Assembly: GCA_963800135.1 (NCBI GenBank)
Contig: CAWCZR010000010.1
Span: forward strand, 186,001-250,000
Direction of reading: 5' to 3'
Origin: DASPSM01 sp963800135
GTDB lineage: Bacteria; Planctomycetota; Planctomycetia; Planctomycetales; Planctomycetaceae
Length of the DNA stretch: 64,000 nucleotides
This document shows positions 56,538-64,000 of this stretch, piece by piece. Under the pieces are notes generated by a model. The model worked only from the letters and a program-made list of their open reading frames with translations. It had not been told where the DNA came from and made no database searches. How positions within the stretch are numbered: the stretch's first letter is position 1; the number at the start of each line of letters is the position of its first letter. A program made the translations under genes and the position numbers.

Positions 56538-57224
56538 ATGCAGCAGGAGGGGGGCGATCTCGCGATCGCGGGTCTCACCAAAGAATTCGTCTCGGAGGCG
56601 GGCCGTCTCTCGATTCTGAACGGCGTCGACCTCGCGCTGCGTCGCGGCGAGGCGCTCGCCGTGACGGGGCCGTCCGGCTCGGGCAAGAGTACGCTCTTGC
56701 ACATTCTGGGCGCGCTCGACCGGCCCACGGCGGGCAGCGTGCGGCTGTTGGGCGACGATCCTTTCGCCCGCAGCGATGCTCAGCTGGCCGGTTTTCGCAA
56801 CGCCAAGATCGGCTTTATTTTCCAGGATCATCATCTGTTGCCGCAGTGTGACGTGCTCGAAAACGTGCTGATCCCGGCGCTTGCCGGCAAAGGAGCGGGC
56901 GTGCCCGAAACGCAGCGGGCGATGCAGCTGCTCGAACGCGTCGGCCTCAAACAGCGGATCGCGCATCGGCCGGCGCAGCTCTCCGGCGGCGAGCGCCAGC
57001 GCGTGGCCGTCTGCCGGGCCCTGATCAATGAGCCCGTCCTGCTCTTGGCCGATGAGCCGACGGGTAACCTCGATCGGGCCAATGCCGAGGCTGTCGGCGA
57101 TCTGCTGCTCGAGTTGAACCGCGGGCATCAAACGCTGCTCGTCTGCGTCACGCACAGCAGCGAGCTGGCCGCGCGATTTCCCCGGCGTGCCGAACTCGTC
57201 GACGGCCGACTGGTCGACCGTTAA
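56538..57224 (+). CDS. LolD-type ABC transporter ATP-binding protein
   Basis: A 228-residue ATPase. ALAVTGPSGSGKSTLLHILG is the Walker A, FIFQDHHLLPQCDVLENVLI the Q-loop, PAQLSGGERQRVAVCRALIN the signature, and LLLADEPTGNLDRANAE the Walker B with the D-loop. DRPTAGSVRLLGDDPF is the usual LolD/MacB linker. The ATG at 56538 is chosen; the frame extends 24 codons upstream. It is 14 bases from the permease start, so the two form an ABC unit that likely exports a lipophilic molecule or lipoprotein, or works as a mechanotransmission device as in MacB. Confidence 0.92.
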   Translation: MQQEGGDLAIAGLTKEFVSEAGRLSILNGVDLALRRGEALAVTGPSGSGKSTLLHILGALDRPTAGSVRLLGDDPFARSDAQLAGFRNAKIGFIFQDHHLLPQCDVLENVLIPALAGKGAGVPETQRAMQLLERVGLKQRIAHRPAQLSGGERQRVAVCRALINEPVLLLADEPTGNLDRANAEAVGDLLLELNRGHQTLLVCVTHSSELAARFPRRAELVDGRLVDR

Positions 57225-57238
57225 CACACGACCACACG

Positions 57239-57531
57239 ATGACCCAGTTCCGCCTGCTCGTCCGCAACCTGCTCTATCACGCCCGCACCAACGCGGCCGT
57301 GGTGCTGGGCGTCGTTGCGGCGACCGCGGTAATTACCGGGGCGCTGATCGTCGGCGATTCGGTACGCGGCAGCCTGCGAGAAATGAGCCTCGAGCGGCTG
57401 CAGAAGATCGACCACGTGCTGATCACGCCGCGCTTCGTGCACGAAGACCTGGCCGGCGAACTGGCCGCCAGCCCGAAATTCAAAGAGCGGTTCGAGACGG
57501 CCGCCCCCGCCTTGATGCTCGAGCGCGACCT
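57239..57531 (+). CDS. FtsX-type ABC permease, N-terminal piece
   Basis: The first 97 residues of the permease at 57534-60746. MTQFRLLVRNLLYHARTNAA leads to a first helix (VVLGVVAATAVITGALIVGD) and the start of a periplasmic domain (SVRGSLREMSLERLQKIDHV). Coding is correct to ALMLE near 57531; the next frame continues ATFVAERKGVSRRAGGVQIL. A single-base insertion or loss in ctcgagcgcgacc explains the break. Confidence 0.6.
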
Positions 57532-57533
57532 TC

Positions 57534-60500
57534 GTGGCCGAGCGCAAGGGAGTGTCCCGCCGCGCGGGGGGCGTGCAGATCCTCGGCGGAGACTCGCGGC
57601 TCTGGCAGTTGATCAACCTCCATCCCGCCGACTTCACCGGCAACGAGACGGTGATCAACGCCCGGCTGGCCGAGCGGCTTGGCGTGCACACTGGCGACGA
57701 CGTCAGCATGTTCATCGAGATTCCGTCGGCCATTCCCCGCGAATCGCTCCTGGGGAAGCGCGACGCGGACTCCCGGGAGGTCCAGCTCAGAATCAAGGCC
57801 GTGGTTCCGGACGATGCGGGCGCGGCGCGGCTCACGCTCAACCCGACGCAGCAATTGCCGCTCAATGCGTTTGTCTCACTGGCCACCCTGCAACAAAGCG
57901 TCGAACTGGCCCGCGTCGAACGCTCGCGACGTAATCCCGAGGGAAGCCCGGCCCAGATCAACGCGCTCTTCGTCTCGGCCAAAGCACCGGCCGATCAGAC
58001 TGGCGCCACCGCACCCGAGGCGGCCCGCGCGCTCAGCGACGAGCTGGCAGCCCTTTTGGTCCCGGCCGACCTTGGCTTGCGGCTCGCGCTCGACACGGCC
58101 CACGGCTACGTCTCGGTCGAATCGCAGCAGCAAATTCTCGACAGCGCCGTCGCCACGGCCGCCACAGAGAGCGCGAAGAAGCTGGGCCTCAGCACCTCGA
58201 CCGTGCTCGACTATCTCGCCAACGAGCTGACGAACGCCAAGGATCCGAAAAAGTTCTCAATGTATTCCGTCGTCGCCGGCCTCGACCCGGTGGCGACGAC
58301 GAGTCCGCCTTTCGGCCCCTTCGTGTGGGTCTCGCCCGCGCCGACCCATCCGCTGGCCGCCGACGAGATCGTGCTTAACGACTGGATCGCCCAGGATCTC
58401 AACGCCAAGCCGAACGACCAGGTCCACCTGCGGTATCACCTCATCGGCTCGCACGGCGAACTGCCCGAAGTCGAAAAGACCTTTCGCGTCGCTGGCATCT
58501 TAAGGCTCACCGGTCCCGCGGCCGACCCTGGCCTGGTCCCGGTTGTGAAGGGCATCACCGACGCCAAGACCATCAACGATTGGAAGCAGCCTTTCCCCAT
58601 GCATCTCGATCGCGTCACACACCGCGACGATGAGTATTGGGACGAGCATCGGGCGACACCCAAGTCGTTCGTCGCGCTCGACACGGCCCAAAAGCTCTGG
58701 GGCAACCGCTTCGGTTCGCTGACCTCGGTCCGCGTCGCGCCGAAAGTCGGCCAGTCGCTGGAGCAGACGGCGGCCGACATGCGGCGGGAAATGTTGGCCG
58801 CGCTCAAACCGGAGCAGACGCACCTGCAGTTTCAGCCGGTGAAATACACGGGCGTGGTGGCGGCGGCCGGCTCGAACGACTTCAGCGAGCTGTTTCTCGG
58901 TTTCAGCTTCTTTCTGATCCTGGCCGCGACCTTCTTGATCGGGCTGATCTTTCGTTTGGGAATCGAGCGCCGCGGCACGTCGATTGGCCTGCTGGCCGCC
59001 GTCGGGTTTAAGCCCCGCCGGCTGCGCTGGCTGTTCCTGGAAGAGGGACTCTTGCTCGTGGCGATCGGCGGGTTGTTGGGGACGGCGCTGGCCGTCGGCT
59101 TTGCGGAGGTGATGGTCTACGGCCTAACCCACTGGTGGAACGAGGCGGTCGGCACGCAGGCGCTGGCGGTCTATATCGTCCCGACGACGCTGGCCATGGG
59201 ATTCGTCGCGTCTGTGATTGTTGCTACGCTGGCTGTCCTCTGGGGCTTGCGTCAGCTCAGAGCGCTCAGCCCGCGGGAACTGTTGGCCGGCGCGACCGAG
59301 CCGGCCGTTTCCGCCGCCACACAGCGCCGCCGCAGCCGCCGTTCGCTGGCGATCGGCACGGGCCTCTTGATCTTTGCGGGGCTCCTATTGATCGGCGTGA
59401 TGGCGGGCCGCTTGCAGGGCGAAGCTTTCGAGGGGCTCAGCTGGGGAGTCGTGCTGTTCTTTCTCGACGGCATGATCGTACTCGTCGGCGGCGTGATGCT
59501 GATCGCCGGATTACTCGATGGCGAGCATTCGGCCGCCGTGCGCGGCCGCGGGATGAGCGGTCTGGCGCGGCTCGGCGTGCGCAACACGGCCCGGCAGCGG
59601 CAGCGGAGCACGGCGTCCGTCGCGCTGATCGCGGCCGCCACCTTTGTGATCGTGGCCGTCGCCGCGGGCCGCCGCAATCCGGCCGTCGAGCAGCCCGACA
59701 AGAATTCGGGCAACGGCGGATTCCGCCTGGTCGCCGAGAGCACCGAGCCGATTTTGCCTGACCTCAACACGCCGGCCGGCCGCGACACGTTGGGCATGAA
59801 ATTCAAGCCGATCTCGCCCGACGAAACCTTGATCAAGGAGGCACGTTTCTTCGCCTTCCGCGTCAAGCCGGGGGAAAACGCCAGCTGTCTTAACATCTAT
59901 CAAACGCGGCTCCCGACCGTGCTCGGCGTGCCGCCGTCGTTCATCGAGCGGGGGGGCTTCCGCTTCATCGGCGCGAGCGAGGCCAATCCCTGGACGCTGC
60001 TCGACAAGACCGATCCCGACGGCACGATCCCCGTCATCGGCGACGCCAACACGCTGCAATACAGTCTGCACAAAGAGGTGGGCAGCACGATTGCCATTCC
60101 GGACGACGAACATCCGCAGCACACGCTCAAGATCGTCGGCATGCTCGACGGCAGCCTGTTCCAGGGCGTGCTGTTGATGTCGGAAGACAATTTCAAGAAG
60201 GCGTACCCGACCGTCGAGGGTTATCGTTATTTCCTGGTTGAGTCTCCCGGATCGGCCGCGCAGGCCGACCATCTGTCCGACGTGCTCGAGACGCAACTGA
60301 CGTCCTTCGGTTTCGATGCCGAACGGGTCTCCGACCGCCTGGCGAATTTCCTCGCGGTGCAGAACACGTACTTGTCGACGTTCCAGACGTTGGGCGGCCT
60401 GGGGCTTTTGCTCGGGACGCTGGGGCTGGCCACCGTGATGGTGCGAAACGTGCTCGAGCGTCGCCCGGAGCTGGCTTTGCTCAACGCGCTCGGCCTGCGA

Positions 60501-60746
60501 CCGTCGGGCCTGGCGTGGCTAGTGCTGGTCGAGACGGCAGTGCTCTTGGTGTGCGGCCTGGCCATCGGATCGATCGCGGCTCTCGTTGCCATGCTGCCAC
60601 ACCTGGCCAGTACGGGTGCGGATGTTCCCTGGGCCTCGCTCGCACTCATCCTGGCGATCGTCTTTTTAGTCGGAATGCTGGCGGCCCTGTTGGCCTCGAT
60701 CGAGGCGGCCCGCACACGCATTGTGGAGGCCCTGCGGTCGGAATGA
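57534..60746 (+). CDS. FtsX-type ABC permease, main piece
   Basis: About 1070 residues with two FtsX modules. A very large periplasmic domain (residues 1-430) is followed by helices FLGFSFFLILAATFLIGLIF, LFLEEGLLLVAIGGLLGTAL and VPTTLAMGFVASVIVATLAV, then IGTGLLIFAGLLLIGVMAG, VLFFLDGMIVLVGGVMLIAG and ARQRQRSTASVALIAAATFV. A second periplasmic domain precedes LGGLGLLLGTLGLATVMV, LVLVETAVLLVCGLAIGS and LALILAIVFLVGMLAALL. The joined protein (about 1168 residues) is much longer than LolC/E or MacB permeases. It pairs with the LolD-type ATPase 14 bases upstream. Substrate unknown. Confidence 0.88.
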   Translation: MAERKGVSRRAGGVQILGGDSRLWQLINLHPADFTGNETVINARLAERLGVHTGDDVSMFIEIPSAIPRESLLGKRDADSREVQLRIKAVVPDDAGAARLTLNPTQQLPLNAFVSLATLQQSVELARVERSRRNPEGSPAQINALFVSAKAPADQTGATAPEAARALSDELAALLVPADLGLRLALDTAHGYVSVESQQQILDSAVATAATESAKKLGLSTSTVLDYLANELTNAKDPKKFSMYSVVAGLDPVATTSPPFGPFVWVSPAPTHPLAADEIVLNDWIAQDLNAKPNDQVHLRYHLIGSHGELPEVEKTFRVAGILRLTGPAADPGLVPVVKGITDAKTINDWKQPFPMHLDRVTHRDDEYWDEHRATPKSFVALDTAQKLWGNRFGSLTSVRVAPKVGQSLEQTAADMRREMLAALKPEQTHLQFQPVKYTGVVAAAGSNDFSELFLGFSFFLILAATFLIGLIFRLGIERRGTSIGLLAAVGFKPRRLRWLFLEEGLLLVAIGGLLGTALAVGFAEVMVYGLTHWWNEAVGTQALAVYIVPTTLAMGFVASVIVATLAVLWGLRQLRALSPRELLAGATEPAVSAATQRRRSRRSLAIGTGLLIFAGLLLIGVMAGRLQGEAFEGLSWGVVLFFLDGMIVLVGGVMLIAGLLDGEHSAAVRGRGMSGLARLGVRNTARQRQRSTASVALIAAATFVIVAVAAGRRNPAVEQPDKNSGNGGFRLVAESTEPILPDLNTPAGRDTLGMKFKPISPDETLIKEARFFAFRVKPGENASCLNIYQTRLPTVLGVPPSFIERGGFRFIGASEANPWTLLDKTDPDGTIPVIGDANTLQYSLHKEVGSTIAIPDDEHPQHTLKIVGMLDGSLFQGVLLMSEDNFKKAYPTVEGYRYFLVESPGSAAQADHLSDVLETQLTSFGFDAERVSDRLANFLAVQNTYLSTFQTLGGLGLLLGTLGLATVMVRNVLERRPELALLNALGLRPSGLAWLVLVETAVLLVCGLAIGSIAALVAMLPHLASTGADVPWASLALILAIVFLVGMLAALLASIEAARTRIVEALRSE

Positions 60747-60838
60747 GCGAGGGCCCGCGGCCTAAATTGCAACCCTCTTCGCCCACCGACTAGAATTGAA
60801 CACATTCGATTCGGGTCAATCTCACGGAGACGATTTCA

Positions 60839-61405
60839 ATGCAGAAGTTGCTGGTGGTGTTGTTGTTCGTGCTCGGCGCCGCGTTGTCGTGGGGCGTTTA
60901 TGTCCCCTTGGTGCACCGTGCGGCCATGCAGCTTCAAAGCAACCTCCGTGCGTTCTTGTTTGTCGGCGTGGCCTATTTTCTCGTGGCTGTCGTGCTGCCG
61001 CTGGTCATGATCCTGGTGCTGAACTGGGATCCGACGGCCAAGGCCGCGCCCAACTTTAGCGGCACTGCGGTCACGTGGGGCATCATCGCCGGCCTGGCCG
61101 GTGCCGTCGGCGCCTTGTGCGTGATCTTCGCCGTGACGAATGCTGGCCGGGGCGGCGCGATCTACGTTGCACCGCTGGTGTTTGCCGGTGCTCCCATCGT
61201 CAACACGTTCGCCACGCTCTACTACTTCGCTCCCACGAAGACGGCGCCGGACTGGCGGTTCCTTAGCGGCATCGCGCTGGCGGCCGTGGGGGCCGCGATG
61301 GTGATGATCTTCAAGCCGGTCGACGAGGCCCACGCGGCTCCCGCTCCGTCGGCCGCGGTGGCCCCGGCCCAAGCTGGGGCGCCGGCCGAAGTTTCGGCTC
61401 ACTAA
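60839..61405 (+). CDS. Half-size DMT/EamA-like membrane protein
   Basis: A 188-residue protein with about five helices: KLLVVLLFVLGAALSWGVYV, FLFVGVAYFLVAVVLPLVMI, WGIIAGLAGAVGALCVIFAV, IYVAPLVFAGAPIVNTFATL and LSGIALAAVGAAMVMIF. This is half of a drug/metabolite transporter, likely to act as a dimer. The last 27 residues are Ala/Pro-rich. ATG 60839 has GGAGA 10 bases upstream. It follows the permease by 92 bases and may belong to the same unit. Substrate unknown. Confidence 0.78.
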   Translation: MQKLLVVLLFVLGAALSWGVYVPLVHRAAMQLQSNLRAFLFVGVAYFLVAVVLPLVMILVLNWDPTAKAAPNFSGTAVTWGIIAGLAGAVGALCVIFAVTNAGRGGAIYVAPLVFAGAPIVNTFATLYYFAPTKTAPDWRFLSGIALAAVGAAMVMIFKPVDEAHAAPAPSAAVAPAQAGAPAEVSAH

Positions 61406-61429
61406 CCGCCGCCGGCTCGCCTTTGCGAT

Positions 61430-62394
61430 TCAGGGCGTTGTCTGCCACTCAATCTTGGCCGTCTTGCGGGCCTGTGCGGCGAACTCTTCCCACAGGTTCC
61501 GCGACATGCGGGCGATCATGCTCGCGCGAACGTCTTCGAGATTCAAATTCCCGGGCCGCACCTTGGTGACTGTGTAGAGGTGCAGCCCGAACTTCGTGCG
61601 GAACGGGGCGCTCACTTCGCCCGGCTTGAGACGGAAGACGACCTTGCAGATCTCCGGCGGCATCTTGCCGCGGAAGGCGAACCAGCCCACGTCGCCGCCG
61701 TCGGCCGCGCTCGGCGCTTGCGAGTCGCGCCGGGCCACGTCGGCGAAGCTGATTTTCCCCGCCACGATCTCCGCGCGCAGTCGGTCGAGCTTCTCACGCG
61801 CCGCTTGCACTTGGGCAGCGTCGGTCGATTCGGGGAGCTTCAGAAAAATCTGGCTCGCGCGGACTTCGCTGCCGTCGAATTCGCTTTTATGACGTTCGAA
61901 CTCGTCGCGAATGGTCTGCTGCGTCAGCACGCGGCCCAGGTGAACCTGCCACGCCATCGGCAGCGACAGCTCGCGGCGTAACAGCGAGTCGAGCAAGCGC
62001 GAATTTGACACGAGCTTGTCCGGATCGCGATTCTCCCGCTTGAGTTGTTCCTTCGCGGCTTTGACGGCGGCCGCCAGCCGCTCGGGATCGACTTCGGCCC
62101 GCCGGTCGGCCAGGAACTGCCGCAACAGCTCATTTTCGATCAGTTGCTCGAGATCGGCCTTCCGCGATTCGGCCGTCCCTTCGGCGGGCAGCCGGTGCAG
62201 GAATCGATAGATGGCTAGCTGATTCTCGGTGATCGGCTTGCCGTTAACAGTCACCAGCACGGCCGACGGATCGCGCCGGGCGCGCCCGAGGCGGGAGGCG
62301 CCGCACAAACCGGCGCGGCGAGGATGGCCCAGGTGCAGAGCGGCCAGAACCATCGGGTCAAGAGGCTCAGTGAGATCCGAGTTCGCGACGGCAT
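61430..62394 (-). CDS. PpiC/SurA-type peptidyl-prolyl isomerase with signal peptide (N-terminal frame break)
   Basis: The C-terminal rotamase domain is clear: ASQIFLKLPESTDAAQVQAA, DSQAPSAADGGDVGWFAFRG and PFRTKFGLHLYTVTKVRPG. A helical chaperone part precedes it (ENQLAIYRFLHRLPAEG, ENELLRQFLADRRAEVDPE). The natural start is ATG 62394 in another frame: SRTRISLSLLTRWFWPLCTW, then AILAAPVCAAP as a signal peptide, preceded by GAAGGAA. A shift near 62275 (GAPGAIRR to PSAVLVTVNGKP) joins it. The frame running up to 62788 is not real coding. It is a periplasmic folding helper for exported proteins. Confidence 0.8.
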
Positions 62395-62424
62395 TCGTGG
62401 ACACGTTCCTTCTTGCGTCCGCGG

Positions 62425-62841
62425 TTAGCGCGTCAAGTTTGCCGCGCGGACGACGGGCATGTATTGCTCGTGCGACCAGGCTTGGGCCGCGTGCAGCTTC
62501 AACATCAAGCGGGCGGAGGCAATTCGCACGTGCTGGTCCATCCGCCGCTCGATCTGAACCGTCGCCTTCCGCAGCGCCAGTCGCGCGTGATGCAATTGCT
62601 TCTGCCGGGCGCGGAACGCCATCAGGGCGTAAAACAGCGTGCCAATGAGGCCGGCAAACAGCGCGCTGCGTTCCATCATCGGCGAGCAGACGTGTGCGGC
62701 CGTCGTCCCCAACAAGTATCCGCTGAGGACCAAGATCGTGCTTCGCGCCGCTGCCGACGGGTGCAGGTGGGCCGGCCGCTGTGACCAATGATGGTTGAGG
62801 GCCGGATAATTGACGGCGTGGTTATTGAGTTGGCGGGACAT
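62425..62841 (-). CDS. Small membrane protein of unknown function
   Basis: A 138-residue protein from ATG 62841. Residues 34-50 (STILVLSGYLLGTTAAH) and 60-76 (ALFAGLIGTLFYALMAF) form two helices, followed by a long basic helix (KQLHHARLALRKATVQIERR) that is probably cytoplasmic. It stops 30 bases before the PpiC start and is likely co-transcribed. The frame is open far upstream, but that part is arginine-rich noise. No family is recognised. Confidence 0.6.
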   Translation of the reverse strand: MSRQLNNHAVNYPALNHHWSQRPAHLHPSAAARSTILVLSGYLLGTTAAHVCSPMMERSALFAGLIGTLFYALMAFRARQKQLHHARLALRKATVQIERRMDQHVRIASARLMLKLHAAQAWSHEQYMPVVRAANLTR

Positions 62842-63210
62842 GCCCAGGGCTCCGCAAGCGGTCGGACAACAAGCGAAACAGTCGGCCTGGCGACGACACC
62901 TGAGCCGGGGGCGTCGAGCCCCTGGAGACTCCTCGCAGATGCACAGGCCGCCGGACGACCGACAGTCACCCGGAAGCCTAGCGCACACTTGGCACGTTGT
63001 CAAAAGGCAACACGCCCTAAATCGCGACCCAACTTCCCCTTCGCGACGAACCTGCCATCGTAAGTCGCGCTTCGCGGTCACCGTGCGGGCAGCACAATCA
63101 CTGCCGACCACACAACCGTTGCCCGCGCTGCGTTTGACGACGATACTTGCAAAGGGGACGTTCGCTCGTCGGTGATGTTTACTCGTACGGTGCCACTCGG
63201 GAGTCGCTCT
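62842..63210. other. Divergent intergenic region before the NAD+ synthetase gene
   Basis: About 370 bases between the small membrane protein (minus) and the NAD+ synthetase gene (plus). It must hold promoters for both. I see no RNA gene, hairpin or repeat. Confidence 0.4.
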
Positions 63211-64000
63211 TTGAAGATTGCCCTGGCCCAGCTCAACCCGATCGTCGGCGACCTGCACGGCAACTGCGAGTTGGTCCGTGCCGCGGCTGACGACGCGCTC
63301 CGCGCGGGGGCCGACCTGCTCGTCACCTCTGAATTGCTCGTGAGCGGCTACCCCCCCAAAGATTTGCTGTTGCGGGAAGGGTTCGTCGCGGCCTGCGACC
63401 GGGCGATCGACGAGCTGGCCGCCCGCCTGCCGCACGGACTGACTGTAATCGTCGGGCACCCCAGCCATCGCGAAGTTCCCGGCCGCGGCATCGCCAACGC
63501 GGCCAGCGTGCTCGAGCACGGGCGAGTCGCGGCGACCGTCCACAAAATGCTCCTGCCCAATTACGACGTCTTCGACGAGCAGCGTTATTTTCGGCCCGCC
63601 GATCGGGTCGCGCCGGTGCGGATCGCCGGGCGGCGATTCGGGCTGCACATCTGCGAAGACGCCTGGTGGGGAGATGAATCGACCAGCTACCACATCCCGC
63701 CGCACCCGCTGCCCGATCCGGTGGCGCTCCTGGCGGAGGCCGGCGTCGACGCGTTCATCAACGTTTCGGCCAGCCCGTTCGAGCTGTCGAAACCCGCGCG
63801 GCGGCTCGAGTTGATCAAGCGACACGTCGGGCGGCATCGCCGGCCCTTTCTGTTCGTCAACCAGGTCGGAGGCAACGACGATCTCGTCTTCGACGGTCAC
63901 AGTCTGGTGCTGAACGCCGCCGGCGAATGCGCGCTCTCCCTGAAGGGCTTCGATAGCGAGCTGGCGTTCTGCGACCTCGACCGTTTGCCCGTGGTGCCGG
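63211..64000 (+). CDS. nadE: Glutamine-dependent NAD+ synthetase, N-terminal part (runs off the window)
   Basis: The frame is open to the window end, giving about 263 residues. It is a nitrilase-type glutaminase: KIALAQLNPIVGDLHGN, LVTSELLVSGYPPKDLLLRE (catalytic Glu), HKMLLPNYDVFDEQRYF (Lys) and FGLHICEDAWWGDE (Cys), then INVSASPFELSKPARRLE. That is the amide-hydrolysing half of NadE; the synthetase half lies beyond 64000. TTG 63211 has GGGAG seven bases upstream and begins exactly at the family start; ATG 63175 in the same frame is an alternative with a weaker site. The enzyme makes NAD+ from NaAD and glutamine in the cytoplasm. Confidence 0.93.
   Translation, partial: MKIALAQLNPIVGDLHGNCELVRAAADDALRAGADLLVTSELLVSGYPPKDLLLREGFVAACDRAIDELAARLPHGLTVIVGHPSHREVPGRGIANAASVLEHGRVAATVHKMLLPNYDVFDEQRYFRPADRVAPVRIAGRRFGLHICEDAWWGDESTSYHIPPHPLPDPVALLAEAGVDAFINVSASPFELSKPARRLELIKRHVGRHRRPFLFVNQVGGNDDLVFDGHSLVLNAAGECALSLKGFDSELAFCDLDRLPVVP

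Noticed and set aside
62425..63900. 491-codon minus-strand frame including the small membrane protein
   Set aside because: Only the last 138 codons are protein-like. The rest is antisense to the NAD+ synthetase gene and intergenic DNA.

Overview
The window looks like chromosome from a high-GC planctomycete, probably of the Pirellula type. The signs are an N-terminal LERLEERTLLSG export motif on a large surface protein (the planctomycete LEPR-XLL signal), a DUF1080 protein, a membrane Ser/Thr kinase with HEAT repeats, a bacterial serpin, and PilT/PilB ATPases carrying planctomycete-style extensions. I see no rRNA, tRNA, CRISPR array or insertion sequence.

Layout. 0-5 kb: DUF1080 protein, a small conserved protein, and a sensory cluster (degenerate response regulator, divergent CheR, PAS hybrid histidine kinase). 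5-9 kb: WaaP-like kinase, DksA/TraR zinc-finger protein, HtrA protease. 9-31 kb: a large surface-glycan locus. Its minus-strand operon runs DegT aminotransferase, membrane protein, GT2 glycosyltransferase, methyltransferase, membrane protein. Its plus-strand operon runs flippase, asparagine synthetase-like amidotransferase, methyltransferase, O-methyltransferase. A second amidotransferase/GT4 pair and another GT4 follow, with a GNAT protein and a serpin in between. 31-34 kb: FAD oxidoreductase and Ser/Thr kinase. 34-39 kb: hisF, pilT, a membrane-anchored PilB/GspE-like ATPase, CvpA-like protein. 39-42 kb: a membrane-bound sigma-54 activator. 42-45 kb: QueD, a tiny CxxC peptide, CinA. 45-51 kb: two secreted proteins, a gene remnant and the LEPR-XLL protein. 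51-54 kb: DUF763 and lactate permease. 54-61 kb: HemN-like radical SAM, chorismate-lyase-like protein, hotdog thioesterase, LolD/FtsX-type ABC exporter, half-DMT protein. 61-64 kb: PpiC foldase, small membrane protein and the start of an NAD+ synthetase.

The dominant oddity is about fourteen frame breaks in genes whose domains otherwise continue perfectly in the neighbouring frame: hybrid kinase, two membrane proteins, GT2, GT4, second AsnB, sigma-54 activator, CinA, DUF763, FtsX and PpiC. Several lie beside short homopolymers or short repeats. Residual assembly indels are the simplest explanation, so most of these genes are probably whole in the organism. They are annotated here as adjoining pieces with the break position given.

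Several proteins keep a fold but lack a catalytic residue: a receiver domain with Glu for Asp, a WaaP-like kinase lacking the HRD residues, and an alpha/beta hydrolase with Gly at the nucleophile. The best candidate for an undescribed pathway is the radical SAM / chorismate-lyase / thioesterase / ABC exporter run at 54.0-60.7 kb.
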